Assembly: GCA_012932295.1 (NCBI GenBank)
Contig: JAAONU010000002.1
Location: 38,499,521-38,563,520 of the forward strand
Reading direction: 5' to 3'
From: Cyclina sinensis
Taxonomy: Eukaryota; Mollusca; Bivalvia; Venerida; Veneridae
DNA length: 64,000 nucleotides
Both the position numbers and the translations under genes were made by a program. Of the stretch, positions 1-13,945 are shown piece after piece. Numbering within the stretch: the stretch's first letter is position 1; every line of letters begins with the position of its first letter. The notes under the pieces were generated by a model, which did not search any database, was not told the origin of the DNA, and was given only the letters and a program-made list of their open reading frames with translations.

Positions 1-1602
1 ACTCATGATAGATCAGTTTCTGGTATTTTTCTATCTTTATATTGCCATGAATTTCCATGCTTTTTCTGTGAAAAATACACAAAAAGTATGATAGAAAGAC
101 ACATGTACAGTGTATTATAAAGCTGTGAATGCCATAACTATCTCTTTCTAATCATTATTACCTTTTTTATTCTATGACAGATAATTTTCACTGATAACAC
201 TGTATCAAATTCAACAATCCTACCAACTGCTGATTAAAATATGTGGTAGCAAGTTCATGCTTTTCTTCTGATCATTTTTTCCCCCATGTAGAATTAAAAT
301 TTGTACTCAAAACCAATACATCTATAATTCCTTGACTCAAAAAATACAATCTAATAGAGATTTTCCTTTCTGAAATTATTCATTTTCATAAATTTTATAT
401 ATTTTAATTCAAACATCATTAACTTTGCTTGAATAAAATGTTCATCAATTGTTTCACTATAAAAATCTGTTAAAAAGCCATCTTACTGTGAAAAAAAATA
501 TATATGATAACATAAACATGAAAATGGCCTTCTGCTTAGCATTAAAACACTGAACATAAAGACCAAGGCTAAGTCCATCTAGACTGAAAGACCCCTTTCC
601 TGCAAAATAAGTTTTAATTTACTACCAAATCTGTCAGTCATTATTTCTACTCCAGAAGCCATTACATTTAAATATCTTCCCACAAAATTTCTCATTGCTG
701 AAGCAGCTGGCCTTTACCACTTGACCAGCCTATCAATGGTCAAATCATTTTCAATTTATTGAGACTATTATTGCTATTTCCTCGGTGGCCACTTGTGCCT
801 CTGGTTTAGACATGCAAACAATCCTGTGTGGCCACTGCCCCTCTGCTATGAGTATCTGGTACCAGCTAGACCTTTAGTCAATCAATCTTCTGCTTAGTTT
901 ATGTTTCACAACTAGCTCACTCTTGTCCCATTAATACCACCTTTATTGCACTCTGTAAAATCTATGCCATCACATTTCCTCTAAAAACAGTGAACTGCAA
1001 AGTCCAAAATCACTTCACTCTAATACACTACCATCTTTTCTCAAGAAATGTCTTCAGCAAAGTCCATGCATTCTCTTTTCTCACTCTCACATCTTTTCTC
1101 TTACACCACTTACCCAATTCATCTCTATCCTATCTCTATGAAAGGTCAAAACACACATAACTGATCAATGGATTTCTGCATGTCACATCACAACAAAAAA
1201 TTGAAGGGAACATTACCATTAAAAGATAACTTATCCTACAGGGAAATATCATTTTGTTGCATGCATTATAAAAACATAGCATGCAAGACATTATTATGAT
1301 GTTTCAATAATTCAACCTTACATGAAAACAATGTCTGCATGCAAACTTTCTAAATGTTCAAAGTAAATGCAGGAAGATTTTGCTCTTTAGAGATATAAAA
1401 AGAGTAGCAAGAACCAACAGGCAGACATTATTTTGTACCACGTATCTATTTACAAATGCAAACATTTCCCAGAATCTCAGTTAAGGACAGTAATTCTCGA
1501 AACTGTTACCGACCACACGTCTGTAAAGTACCCAGGCTGACCACAATGTCTCGAAAGTACACAAGTAAATGTCTAGTTTATAATAAAACTCCACATAGGA
1601 AC
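1..1602. other. AT-rich non-coding stretch, no gene seen
   Basis: All frames are short and full of stops. I see no recognisable protein motif, RNA gene or ordered repeat. The base composition matches the rest of the single-copy background. It could be intron or intergenic DNA. Confidence 0.6.
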
Positions 1603-1880
1603 AGTTCAGTGGTCCAGTGGTTTTTAAAGCATTGAACTAGTAACATATGGGTCCTGAGATCAATCCCCCACTCCTCCACTAACATTTATACTAATTGTCT
1701 TTCAGATGAGATGTTAAACTGAGGTCCCATGTATCAGTGCTGTACACTAAGCATGCAAAAGAACCAGGGGTGTCTCTGGAACAGGATGCCTTTTGTATCT
1801 TGCACTGCCCCCACAACATAAAATAACTAATCTCTACAGGGGGTGTCGGTCATATGGGGAACCGGAAATGAAGATAAATA
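1603..1880 (+). repeat. tRNA-derived SINE, copy 1
   Basis: This aligns by eye with two other copies in the window (minus strand 40065-40335 and plus strand 59945-60190). It has a tRNA-like head with an A-box-like GGTCCAGTGG. The shared body includes CTCCTCCACTAACA, then CTTTCAGATGAG, then ATGTATCAGTGCT, then CTTGCACT-CCCCCACAAC. The 3' end runs into an AATAAA-type tail. The B box is degenerate here (GAGATCAATCC). SINEs are RNA polymerase III-derived retroposons moved by LINE enzymes, and this copy has no coding capacity. The short frame overlapping it is a by-product of the repeat. Confidence 0.75.
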
Positions 1881-2252
1881 AACTCAAATATATAGACAGA
1901 ACCTCAACTTTTCAGACTATGTCAGTAACTTGCAGCAAATGTCTAAAATACAATGTTTTTTGGTGTAGTTGTATTAAAATCTATTTTGACATACATTTGT
2001 AACAAATGAAACTGTTTAATACAAAATCTTCAGCTGAAGAAGGAATTTTGCCATTGGTTAAAAGTGTTGTTGTTATAATGAAATTTTATGGCAGAAATCG
2101 TAATTGTTTGTTTAATTGCATCTGAAAATAATGCAATAGCAATAACACAAATACAGCTATAAATTAGATATCAAAGTGTTTTAACCATGAGAAATTATAC
2201 TAATTGGAATGAGTATATAATGAATATCACTACATATTCAATTTATTTCACT
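1881..2252. other. AT-rich non-coding stretch
   Basis: Nothing coding or repetitive is recognised between the SINE and the CAGG-ended element. Confidence 0.5.
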
Positions 2253-2258
2253 GAAAAT
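2253..2258. repeat. Target-site duplication GAAAAT, left
   Basis: It directly abuts the CAGG end at 2259 and is repeated exactly at 3541-3546 after the CCTG end. Confidence 0.6.
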
Positions 2259-3540
2259 CAGGGCCGGATCCAGAAATTTCTGACTGGGGGGGCTTGGGGA
2301 AGGTACGGAAGGAGGTGACCCCCTTTCGTAGGGGAGGGGTTTGGGGGGCCTCCCCCAAGAAAATTTTCCAAAAAGGTGGAGTAAATGGCTCATTTTGGTG
2401 CGTTTTAGGCATAAAATTATACTGAAATTTTTGAGAGAATTTAAAAGAAATATACTGGTATTCTTTGAAATGTTCAACTAAAGCAAAGACCATATGACAA
2501 GTTTTAACTTTTTTTATTTTATATTTATAAAGTCCTCTGAAACAAATAATTTATCAATAAATTAATTAGCATAACAAATAACAACGTCATCACAATATCA
2601 ATTCTCCTCGCAGTGATCTTCCCTTCATTGGTGATTCTTTGGAAAGATCTCTGCAGACACGGGTTAACCTTAGCTGGATTTCAGCTATATACGTATACAT
2701 GAATGAACTTTTTTAAAGAATGTATTTTTTTCTCTGTTTAGTTTAGTTACCGGTACAATTGGAATTGCTTCGATTAAACATGCCTGGGTGTAATGAAATT
2801 TTAAAAAATGTAACTTGAAAAAAAAGTTTAAAATTTTGTTTATTTACTGTCGACCATCATCACGTGACATGACTGTCGGCAGTGATAACTGAACTGAAAG
2901 TTTGGAAGGGAAATAACCGCTGTGTGGAGTTTGCACCATTCGGAACACCTTGGGCGACTTCAATAAGTCTTTATACGAAGTTGTCGGAAAAGGCCGAGTT
3001 ATTACGATTGGAGTTTGCACAATATCATCAGGCAACTGATCATGGTCAGCAGACGCTCATTTAACAACTTAATAAAATACGTCAAGGTTACTAGACGCTT
3101 GAAAACTATACCTAATGATCAGTCTGGAGAACAAACTCCGCGCACCGGTTACGCCAATCTCCCACGCAGTGATCTCCCCTTACAGCGTAGCGTAACCGGT
3201 GCGCGGAGTTTGCGGTTACGCTATGCTCAGTATCTAATCCTGTAAGGGGAGATCACTGAATTGGAGATTGTCTGGAGAACTCTCCGATAATCCGTGCCAC
3301 CGAATATACGGTACATTGTGTAATATACAAGTACACGGCTATAAAGTTGCGAACTCGTTATCAGTTGTTACGCAATATTGCATGACCATTGCAAATTGAA
3401 AGGTTGACTGTGTTTCTGTTACGAGGTGAAAAGAGCTAAAAATGTTTTGGAGTCTTTAAAAATGAGCCCTTTTATTTTTTACAAACGGGCCAGCTGGGGG
3501 GGCTTGGGCCCTTTAAGCCCCCCCGGTAAATCCGTGCCTG
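2259..3540. mobile_element. Non-autonomous DNA transposon with CAGG...CCTG ends (hAT-like)
   Basis: The left end CAGGGCCGGATCCA and the reverse complement of the right end, CAGGCACGGATTTA, form imperfect terminal inverted repeats. The element is flanked on both sides by GAAAAT (2253-2258 and 3541-3546), a likely 6-bp target duplication. G-rich hairpins lie just inside both ends, for example seven Gs plus CTT pairing with AAG plus seven Cs at about 3495-3524. The middle holds nested inverted repeats: an 18-bp arm at 3136-3153 pairs with 3191-3208, and a 17-bp arm at 3168-3184 pairs with 3241-3257. There is no transposase-like ORF, so it would need an enzyme supplied in trans. CAGGG-type ends suggest the hAT superfamily, but classic hAT duplications are 8 bp, so the assignment is tentative. 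Confidence 0.65.
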
Positions 3541-3546
3541 GAAAAT
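3541..3546. repeat. Target-site duplication GAAAAT, right
   Basis: Exact copy of the 6 bases left of the element at 2259. Confidence 0.6.
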
Positions 3547-6500
3547 GATACTGACACTTTTAGCATTAGAATAAACATTTTTTGTTCATATCATAAACTG
3601 TTATGGAAATAGAACATTGGATTACTATGCACATTAAGTTTTTGCCTATGTCCAAAAACTATACTTATGGGGCATTAATTTTGTGCTGTATCTACGCTGA
3701 TCATCTTTTGGAAGATATTTATTGTTTTTAGGTCTTTTCATGTACAAGTATTTGACTACATTCACTTACACTACAGCAGACATTAGTATTAAATCAAATG
3801 TAACAAACTTCATCAGCTTATAAATCAAAGTATAAATAAGCAACTTCGTGACATATTGTACAAACATACCTCCCAAAGCCTTAGCAAATGTTTATATAGT
3901 TATGACAGGGCCATAAATTTGTAGCAGTAATTTGTATACAACATAGACACCAGTGCCACAGCTGACCAGACTCAGCTGGCAACATCTTGCTGGTGAGGTA
4001 GCCGAAACATTATACTGTATGTATGTATGTATATGACACCTCCAATGCATCCTCACAATACAGGTTCTACCTTTTTGTTACATGAATTTATTATTCAAAA
4101 TTAAATTATTAATTCTTTGTTAATACATTCACTTTTCAAATGGAAGAATTACTGAATATACTTTAACCTTTATAAAATACAGCATACAACACAAGAGCAG
4201 CGTAAGAAAATAGTTAAAAATGCTGACTATCACATACAAGAAGTACTCCATTCTCAAAGACTCAATTTTTCTCTTTAATGCAGAATTTAGACAGTTAGAT
4301 TCAATGCTATATATATAATGATGTCAGGGTAAGGTGGAACAACATAATTGTAATAATTTTTGAGTTACACACTCAGAGGGAGTTTGAATTCATCTATTGT
4401 GGATGCCTTGATAAAACATTGTTTCCTTGAGCACCTCTGTTCTATATAATGTGAATGATTCTGCATATAAACAGATAATGTTTTCTTATATTTTGCACAC
4501 AAGTTGCTGTTTCACTCTTCATGTCATAAGGAGGAATAAATATAATTATCCATTATTATTGACAACTGGAAAGTCAGAAGAAGCCATGGTCAAATGCAAA
4601 TGTACATTACTAAAGGTAAGCTAGTCCAACACTATCCATACACTGCAGTATCTCTTATCATGCAAAGTTATCATTGTTGCTTTATCAAGTACCTATTCCC
4701 ATACCATACTTGTAAACAAACTTTACATAATGTATTATGCTATAGTCATTATCTTCAGCACATTTAACAATGATAAATATTATAAATTTGTAATTAATAT
4801 CTGATAATCGACTAGAATCATTTATTATGACGGCCTATCCATAACTAAACAATACTAGGAAACTCCAGTAACTTAAAAGTGTTTAAATAAAGGGAGGTAA
4901 TTTATCTGAAGATAAGAATTTACTTATCTTATCTAGATTCACTATTGTAGGTCACATGTAGTAGATAATTACTATATGATTACTCTATTTCCCATAATGC
5001 ACAAGGGTCATTGTTCAAAAGTGGAAGTACAAGTCATGCTAATATAAGAACAGAGTTGTAATCTTTAACAAGAAGTCAGGAATGAAAGTTTTGAGTAAAA
5101 TCCCTGCATAAAAACAAAAAATAACTAAATTTTAAATTAGCAATGACACAGTCTATTACGCTTAATAAAATTTGATATAGTATTGGAGGATTAAGCTTAT
5201 TTCTCACCTCAAAAATATAAATTTTTCATTTTTAAACTGAGAAATACAAACCACTTATATTATAATACAATACAACATCTGTTTATTTACAAGGATAAAA
5301 CCTACATGAGTTACTATATATTTCAAAGTTACAACTGTGCTTACACTGTATTAATTTCAATCTACCATAAACACTATGTATGATGAAAAATGACCGGAAC
5401 AGCGCAGTGTCAGCTAAGGACAAGGAAATTGGTAGGGCAGGTGACAAGGTGTATACAGCCATAATAATTATGTTAATTACCCCACATCAGTAGCTAACAT
5501 CCATGTAAAAAGTGGTAAATGAATGTATTTACATGAAACTGCTGTTACTGTTTCAAACAGATGAAAAGCCATCATAACATGGCTAAACTTTTGAATTATT
5601 GCATGTATTGTTTATGTTTTATTTCTCTACTATCTTTTGTATTTCAAAATGCAAACTGTGCAACTTTAATGCTATAATGTTACTACTCTCTTCCATACAT
5701 TTCACAAGAACTTGCTCTTTGGTATTCTCTAATGCCTCTGTATTTCTATCAAATTTTACTGACACTGTTCACATGGTCTGGTATTTGAAATTTGAAAAAA
5801 AAATTTGCTCAAATACAAATATAAGAACAATATTTTCCTGAAAACAGGCCACCAAACGAAGTTCATTCTTTCAGTTGCCAAAGCCTAGTGTCTCACTTCA
5901 GCATTTGATGGAAGAGCTTTACAAATTTTATTCAAATTGACAGGTAAAGGAAAATGTATTCCCTGTAATTTAAGCTTCTAACAGTAAGCACGGATGTAAC
6001 TGAGTACTTTTATGGTGCACTACAGACTCCTGCCTCTACAGCAAAATTTGTCCCTGACTTTCTCTGCCACACTGAGATCATGTTGTTGCTTAAATTACAT
6101 CGAATGACACAAAATTCAAAACAAGTATTACCAAGTTAGTAACTGCACAATGTGATCAAGAAAAGTGATCATGAAAAATCGATAGATGTCAATGGCCTAA
6201 GGGGCCATAATTTAGTGGTGATGAGTAGGAAAGGTATTAAAAATCCTGACGGACATGTCAATACAGTGATTGATGGCTCCAACAAAACCTCCAGCTCTTA
6301 CATCATCTATGATACATTTTCTGCACACCTAGTACATAAGGAGTGTACTTACCATGGAGAAAATATGCACAAAGAAAACAGACCACTCATCAATCATTAA
6401 AACAACTCACTGCTCTTTTCCAAGATTCACAGCTTACCAAATGGTTTAGCTGATCTTTATAGTAAAGACGCAATGGGAGATAGAAGTTCTACCACCTTCA

Positions 6501-7417
6501 AAGCTACCTACCTTACTACTTAAGTTAAAAGAGGCACTCCTTTTTCGTTATACTGTATGACTAGTATAACTATATCAACAAAAAAAACCCAAAAAAACAA
6601 TGGCAAAATATTGCTTATTCCAACTGAAAGCCTTTGGATTACTGTATCGTTCTAAAACACGCAATTCTTTAAGTTACTTTTTGTAGAATATTTCAATCTA
6701 AAATACTGGAAACCTTAGATTCTTCCAATGCAAGCTGATATCTTTGAGCTGACCTACAACCACATATCAAAAGCAATTATACATACCTGGAAAACTAATC
6801 TCTACCTTCCAAGAACCAATGGCAGTGTGAAGCTCTCTTTCTATACAGTCCTAAAAGCAAACAATAAACAATGGTCAATATTCATTCCTTACATTCATTG
6901 CATTTTGCATGATATAACATCCTGGAACATGAAAAACCCATTCATTCAATATGCAATCTGGATTTGCTCTATATTATAATGTAATGTAGCATTATTACAG
7001 TGAAACCATACTCTGAGGTGATTGCTTGACCATCAGAAATGTTTGAGCCCAGCTGTTACATCTAATGGAACAACTGGTCAGTAAATGGTCATTAAATGTG
7101 GATGTAACTCAGGTCATTACTAGTTCAACAAAAGTAATTCTGCCTGATATGAATATTCTAGTAATTGCTTCATATTTTGTAATTATGTCACAATTTAAAG
7201 CTTAGAGATTCCTATGAGCCATCAGTTTTATAAAACCTTAAAGGAAGGTCAAATTGGCTGTTCAAGCTAAAACTTACAGAAAAGCATCTTTTGAGCCTTT
7301 TAATCAACTTATTTTATCATGTGAATTACAACAAACATCTTGCTAAGGCAAGCAATGAGACAAAAGCAATGTGTCCTCCTGGCATTGCACACCCAAGAAG
7401 TTTGAACTAAGCCAAAT
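3547..7417. other. Long AT-rich non-coding stretch
   Basis: No gene is supported. It includes a tiny GTAT microsatellite near 4016-4033. A small frame ends near 4616 beside an AAG/GTAAGC donor-like site, but its residues resemble no family I recognise. Short frames at 5599-5841, 6152-6400 and 6728-6979 also look like chance. Confidence 0.55.
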
Positions 7418-7618
7418 ATTTATGAACTGTGTGTCCTTGAGCAGGAATTTGAGCTTATGAACTGTGTGACTGTCTTTGAGCAAGATTTTGAGCTTATCAG
7501 CTGCATGTCATTGTGAAAGACTTTGAGCATATGACATTTGTGTTCTTTAACATGAATTTGAGCTTATGAGCTAAATGTGACTGTCTGTGAACAAAATTTG
7601 ATCACTTCACCAAAATGT
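7418..7618. repeat. Degenerate tandem repeat, unit about 50 bp
   Basis: A phrase of the type TTTGAGC-TTATGA-CTG-TGTGACTGTC-TTTGAGCA recurs about four times with substitutions and small indels. It is an old, decayed minisatellite with no coding content. Confidence 0.55.
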
Positions 7619-10600
7619 GAATTGGTAACAAAAATAGTGATTGCTTATTTTTTCTCTCATAATCTTGTAAGATTGAGCTAAGACTGTTTGTGGATAGGGA
7701 ATTAAGTTAACCATGTGCAGACAAATACACTTCAAAACTGATCTAGAAATTCATCAAAAACTTACTGTTACAATGTTAAATTGTTAAAGATTTCAAACTT
7801 GGTGCAACAGTATGAAACAGGTCACAGTTACCAATGCAGTTCACGTGAATGTTCACACATTTTGTGAGAGAATAATTAACATAAAGGATGTATTAATCAA
7901 AATGAAAAACAAAACAACAATCAAAGTGTACCTGTGCCCCTGAATATATTATTAATGCAAATCGACTGTCTGTTGAAATTAGCCAGGTGAACATGTCTGC
8001 ACACTTTCAAGGTGACAGCAATTTTTTTATGAAATTGATATAAGAAAGGACCACTTTGTGTAAAAAAAAAAAGAAAAACAAAAAGAAAACATATCTTACA
8101 TTTTAAAGACACACCATTTTTAATAGAAACAATGTTTCAAAATTAATGATCCTTTTTATATATTAGAAACAGGGTTCCTTAATAAGTCATCTCATGTGGT
8201 TTTGAAAACCACTTAAAAATGTTCTTTTTGTTTGTTTTTTTCAAAAACAAGTGTTTAAAAAACAAGAACATTGTGGTTGGTAGATCAAATTAAAATATAA
8301 TTCTAATTGCAGAATATATGACATGATGGAAGTGACCTGAAGACTTGCAACATTTTCTGTATCTTGCAGTTTGGTTAAGAAGTGACTTAGGCAGTTGACA
8401 TGAAACTGACCTTGACATTATCTTTCTCTCTTATCAAGATAAAGCCAAGTTTCATTACCTGCTGAAAACTTCTACCATTAAATTGCCCATACATCACTAT
8501 ACATAAGGAAGAAAAAATCACATTAATTCCCTAGTTTTTGTACAGTTGTGTCCTGAATGAATGAAAGAAGTTACAAATCTAATTGTTAGATAAGGATTGA
8601 TATCTTGAGAGGAACAAACCATCTATGTAATTGCCACTTTAATTCAAACAGTTCTATCATGTGTAATCACATAAAAACCTCTTGAGTGTCAGAAATTTTA
8701 ACAAATTAAGCCTAACTTTCTTTAACAAAATGATCCCAAGTTTTATCAGGGTCACTTGTATTTAAATAAGAAAGTTTGTTCAATAATTAATCGTAAAAAT
8801 AAGTTTTACTTCTTTTTTTGACATTTTTTTTTTTAACAAAAACCTTGAAACACACAAATATTTCAAACAATGTTGCATTATTGTGCAGTAAAAAATGTAA
8901 CAGAATGTACAAAATAGTAATCACAAACAAAATGTACAAAAAATATCAAATAGCCCTGTAGTTTAACCTTGCTGGTTTTGATAAAAATCAAACATCTCCT
9001 TTAACTTGCAAGGCTAGTAATTGAATTTTGACTGCACAAATACTGAACCTTGACTAATAGCCTATTACAAACACAGTCATTCATGAAGATTTTTGGAAAT
9101 TTTGAACAAGACATGAATTTAAACAACTTAGATCTTAGAAGATATTCTTATTTTTAGCCATCTTTTATTGATGCCATAAGAGTTAGAATACATAAGAGAC
9201 CACATCACTTGGAACTTCTTTTGAACTATGTTCATTTTCATGGTGAGTGGACAGCCACTGTGAGGAAGTTCTTTCAGCTAATGGAGCCTTAAATTTAATT
9301 AAAAATTTATAGAAAGTGCTTATTTCTGTCAATAGATTGTCACTAAGCTTAGTCAAAATACACCTGAAATTCAAGTAATTAGGGAAGTCCCTTCTTAAAC
9401 ATATTGTTGAGGAGATAATAAATTACAGGCCATCAAGTCATGGCTGAAGCCATTCTATTGAGTCCTAGATGACACCAATACAATACTAACTTGGTCATTT
9501 GACCACTTCCAAATTGATTGTCACCCCACCCACTGTGTTCACACAACCCAAATTGCACTTGTATCACTCAAGTGTTATATTATGGAAGACAAGGTGTAAT
9601 ATCCAGCTAACTTGGATGTGAGAATGTTGCTTTCTACACTGGATGGCAGTCTGACACCCAGACAGAACTTTTTCACAATTAATATTGGCAGAACAGTCAA
9701 GAAAAAAACTGAATCAATGAAAAATCTAGTTTACACCAACAGAATAATAACACTTGGTAATTTTTGTTTGAAATGCTGCCATGCAACATAGATTTTCTGA
9801 AAGAAGTAAAAGAAATCAGGAAGATATCGCTACATTATTTCATTACAACATATTCAACTGAAAGCAGAGAAGCTTAAATTAAAACACAGACATTTAAAGA
9901 AATGACATAAAGACGACATAATCCACTGAACATGATGTTCCTACCAGATGGATGGGACCATTAATTTTATTGTAAAGGCATAAAAAATATTCTCTGGCCA
10001 TCCAAAGTAAGCCTTAATTCATAAATTTGGAGCTGGAGGAAAACCAAGATATGCAAACATGAAGTTTTTTCCCCCAAAAGAATTTGTAAGATTTTTGGGC
10101 ACCAACAGAAATATTTATCAAGTTGTAGAACTAGTATATTTGCAAAAAATAATTCAACTGAAATTACTTAAGAGACAGAATGGCTGCCTTAAGATGCTTT
10201 TTCACAAAAACAGAAAAGAAATTCAGTGCATTTCAATAAATGTTCACTTAAGAGCACCAGTCCAATTCAAAAACCTACTTTATAGAAAATGTAAATTAGC
10301 AGATCTTCCTGAAAAGCTAAGTTTACATAACTTCATAATTGAGTTTCAATACCAAATCAATTTGAAGCACTCAGAATTGAATTAGTGCTATTAAATTGTC
10401 AAAATCTAAAAGATAATGTAGTTTGTTGTTTACCTTAGTAAGCTAGCATGTCTGAATATTGAAAACCCTGCAAATTGTCCAAGTACAAATGAGAAATGAT
10501 TATACCCATACCAGTATGCTGAATGACAACTGCCATTATATAGAATTTATTCAAGTATATACAAGGAATTCAACAAGACAACCGACTAAGTTTGTGGAAT

Positions 10601-11271
10601 CAGAGCATTAATGTATTAAGCAAATATGGAGATTTTAGAGTCAAACAGAAGCTTTGGAAGGTTTATAAATGCACAGAAAGTCAGGATTTAAACCACTGGC
10701 CCGAGAAAGAGTTACTGTTCATTCATATTAGGAGTAAGCCAACCAAAGGAAACTGACAGTTTCTAAAGAAGTATATCACAATACATTCTGATCTCTGACC
10801 ATTAAAATGTAGGGGTTTTAAATGTATCAAAATAACTAAATGTACACAAAATCATTTTTACATCCAAGGGGTTTCAGTAACTTCTTCAAGATGGGCTTTG
10901 TCAAACACTTGTCGATTGTTTGGACCATATGTATCAACCATCTTGATCATGTTTATTCACTGCCCAACTCTAAGCTGCTGCAACATCCCAGTAAACTAAT
11001 TATAAACCCATAAACATAATTTTAAACTATATAAATCATTTAAAACTTTGAAACAAAACATCTGCCTTCATTTGTTTTTGCTGTTTATTAATTCCCTTCA
11101 GACAAAAATTACATCACTGCTCAATTACTGTTGAACATGTTTAAGAATACATAATCATTTAAAACAAGCATAGGTATTAAAAACACCCAAAATACATCAT
11201 TTTAATAAAACCATATAGAATGACTCAAGATAGGGATATAATACCCAAAAATCTAGTTCAAATCATTTTTA
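7619..11271. other. Long AT-rich non-coding stretch
   Basis: No gene or ordered repeat is supported. The longest frame (10059-10385 plus) is Lys/Leu/Asn-rich in the way random AT-rich DNA is, and has no domain. A minus-strand frame at 7921-8112 has a CAG/GTACAC donor-like end but no family resemblance. Confidence 0.55.
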
Positions 11272-11527
11272 AGCACTAATTCCAGAACATTTATGTTACT
11301 CATTCTCTGTGTATTGGTATCCACATCTAACAATGAGCACTAATTCCAGAACATTTATCTTACTCATTCTCTGTGTATTGTTATCCACATCTAACAATAA
11401 GCACTAATTCCAGAACATTTATCTTACTCATTCTCTGTGTATTGTTATCCACATCTAACAATAAGCACTAATTCCAGAACATTTATCTTACTCATTCTCT
11501 GTGTATTGGTATCCACATCTAACAATA
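11272..11527. repeat. Tandem repeat, 64 bp x 4
   Basis: Units start at 11272, 11336, 11400 and 11464, exactly 64 bp apart. Each begins AGCACTAATTCCAGAACATT and ends near CACATCTAACAAT. The copies differ by only a few substitutions (for example TATG/TATC and TTGG/TTGT), so the expansion is fairly recent. Confidence 0.95.
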
Positions 11528-13024
11528 AGTGACTTATAGTCCTCCTCACCCCCAGTTGGTTTAAAAGCCAAATGTAAAGAACTTTAACAATGAAAAAGGC
11601 TCGAGCAAGTAAGTTAAGATGACCAAAAAAATTTCCTTAAATGGTACAATTTCAGAATTAACAATTTAAAATTTAATTTGAAAAAAAAAGGCCCACAGAG
11701 CAGGTGGCCTGGTTGTATGTATCCACAAATGTCAACCCTATTACAAAACATGACCACTAAATGTCAAAAACTAAAGAGAAATTTTAAAGATATACATTGA
11801 AATTGAATGTTTAATTCATTAATATTCAACAAAAATTAAATTTCTGCATAAAGCAAGTATTGTATCAGAGAATAAAAAGCAGCGACTGGTATTTAATATT
11901 CACTACTGGTAAATTATATTTTAACACAACTCTTTTTCTACCCTGAGATGTCAATCTCAGACCCAAATTCTTTTAAGTAAAACAAAATTATGTCATGTAC
12001 AAATTAAGGACATGAAGCATGGGCTTAAACCTCAGTGGCCTTTAAACCATGAAAGGAATCTTCATTCTCAAAAAGTAATTTATTATTTATATGACATAAA
12101 TAACAGTAAGTCTTTTAATTCAATAGATGGTATAGAAATGAATGTAATCTGGACATGAAATAATTTTAGATAGGTTTACATGCAAGACATACTATTCTTG
12201 AATCAGTAAGGTAAGACATGAAAAATATTTTTTTTCATTTCCTTATAGTCTAGTTTATGATCAAATACTGAATGACTAACTGTAAACATGAGGAGGAAGA
12301 ATAAACAGATTCAAAAAGCAAATTGTCCCTCTTATGTTCATTATACATGCATATTTTAATTTTCTCAAATCGCCATCTTCAGGTTATAAATCGTCAGCCT
12401 TATCTGTGTGTATGACAGTGTCATCATAAAAATTTTACTCCAATTTTCATGCTAACAGCTTTCAAATAAAAATTTCCTTGCTAACTGCATTCAGACAGCT
12501 TTTATATTAATTATCTACTTAAAGTTCAAGACATAAAACATCTTTTTTCTTTAGAATATGTCAACTTCTACCACCCTCAGCAGCTGTCTCAACTGACCAA
12601 TCAAAAAGCAGATAACAAAAGGGCTCATTTTTCAAGTTTTGAAATAAATACTTTTTTAAAATGAATTCTTAAGGCTAATGTGATTATAAACAAAGTACCT
12701 GAGTCTGAAAAGGTGTAGTTTGATAACAATTTCACCACAATGTCAGCAATAAAATGTAGTTTCACTTGATGCTTGAAATGTCAGTACCTGGTACTAATTA
12801 TCTCATACCTGCATTTCTGTCTAAACTTCATAAATATGAAAATCAATATGTTGAACTTTGTGACAATACTGCACAAGATTGAATACAAATGTAAAGAGCT
12901 AAGTTAGACTTTCCTGCAACCCTTTTTTCTTTCAATTTGCTTTTCTTTTTTCAAAGACAATACCAGTTAATAGTGTTCCTTTCAAAAGTGAAATGGCGAC
13001 TTTAGAGTATCATACTTTCCCATT
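11528..13024. other. AT-rich non-coding stretch
   Basis: Nothing coding or structured is recognised. Confidence 0.5.
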
Positions 13025-13258
13025 TTAACCCTTTATCACATGGTTAAGTGTTAAATCGCATATGCGACCACTGCAGATCCAGATCAGCCTGCAAACAAGA
13101 TCTGGATCTCCACTGTTCGCTTCTCAGTCAGAAATACTTTTATGGATATAAAAGCGAACAGTGGAGATCCTGATCAGACTGCACGGATGTGCAGGCTGAT
13201 CTGGATCTGCACTGGTCGCATATGCTTTAAAACACGTATCTATGGAGTAAAGGGTTAA
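13025..13258. mobile_element. Palindromic MITE flanked by TTAA
   Basis: TTAA at 13025-13028 and 13255-13258 encloses inverted ends CCCTTTA and TAAAGGG. Further in, CATATGCGACCACTGCAGAT at left pairs with an almost exact inverted copy near 13190-13225. A second inverted pair, CTCCACTGTTCGCTT and GCGAACAGTGGAG, sits in the centre, so most of the element can fold into one hairpin. TTAA target duplications are characteristic of piggyBac and Kolobok transposases. There is no ORF. I recognise this as a common bivalve repeat. Confidence 0.85.
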
Positions 13259-13854
13259 AAGAAATGAAAAAATATGAGACAAAATTGTGATACCAAATTA
13301 CAAAATATAAAACCAGTCTGAAAATATATACTTAGTATTATGTCACCAGTTGTATGACTTCAGATGTTATCAGCATGTAATATTTTAGCCTCTCTGTTCA
13401 AAACCACATTAAAAATCGGGAAAAGTGACTCTGTGACACATGCCATCAAAATCACAGTGTAATGAATTATTGACCTTTGTGGAGCTTGCTTCTTACTGGT
13501 CATGCAATATTTTGCTTATTACAAAAGTTTCAGCCCTAACAGTAACACACAATAAATGGGTGGTCCTGATTGTCTAGTATAAGTATCATCTTAAACTAGA
13601 AACAAGTATTAATTATAAGTTTCATCTTAATTAAACAAAAACAAGTAAAACTGTATTTGATTACTAGAGAAACATAATGTTCAGGTCAAAATAAAGATTG
13701 TTTTTGTTCATCATTGCTGGTTAATGAGTGGTAAATTTGATAATGCACTTTGCTTTTCTGTACGTCTTTTGAATTTCTTTTTAGTTTAGTTTAAACTTAT
13801 TTATTTTACATTGATTTTGGAAACATGTTCTTGCAACTTAATCTCTCTCGATGA
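13259..13854. other. AT-rich non-coding stretch
   Basis: No feature recognised. Confidence 0.45.
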
Positions 13855-13945
13855 CTGCTTGCTGGTTTCAAGATGGAATATCACTGGAGACTCTCACCCC
13901 TGGTGGGATTCAAACCAGCAACTTCTGGACTGAATGCAAGTAGAG
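13855..13945 (-). repeat. SINE fragment with tRNA-like B box
   Basis: On the minus strand the stretch reads GCTGGTTTGAATCCCACCAG. It contains GGTTTGAATCC, a good match to the RNA polymerase III B box (GGTTCGANTCC). No full cloverleaf can be drawn, so I read it as a SINE remnant rather than a tRNA gene. Confidence 0.45.

Noticed and set aside
4427..4624. Plus-strand frame ending near AAG/GTAAGC, a good donor-like site
   Set aside because: The peptide looks like random AT-rich sequence and the stop is only a few codons after the site. No supporting acceptor or homology.
10059..10385. 108-codon plus-strand ORF
   Set aside because: Lys/Asn/Ile-rich composition typical of AT-rich noise, with no domain.
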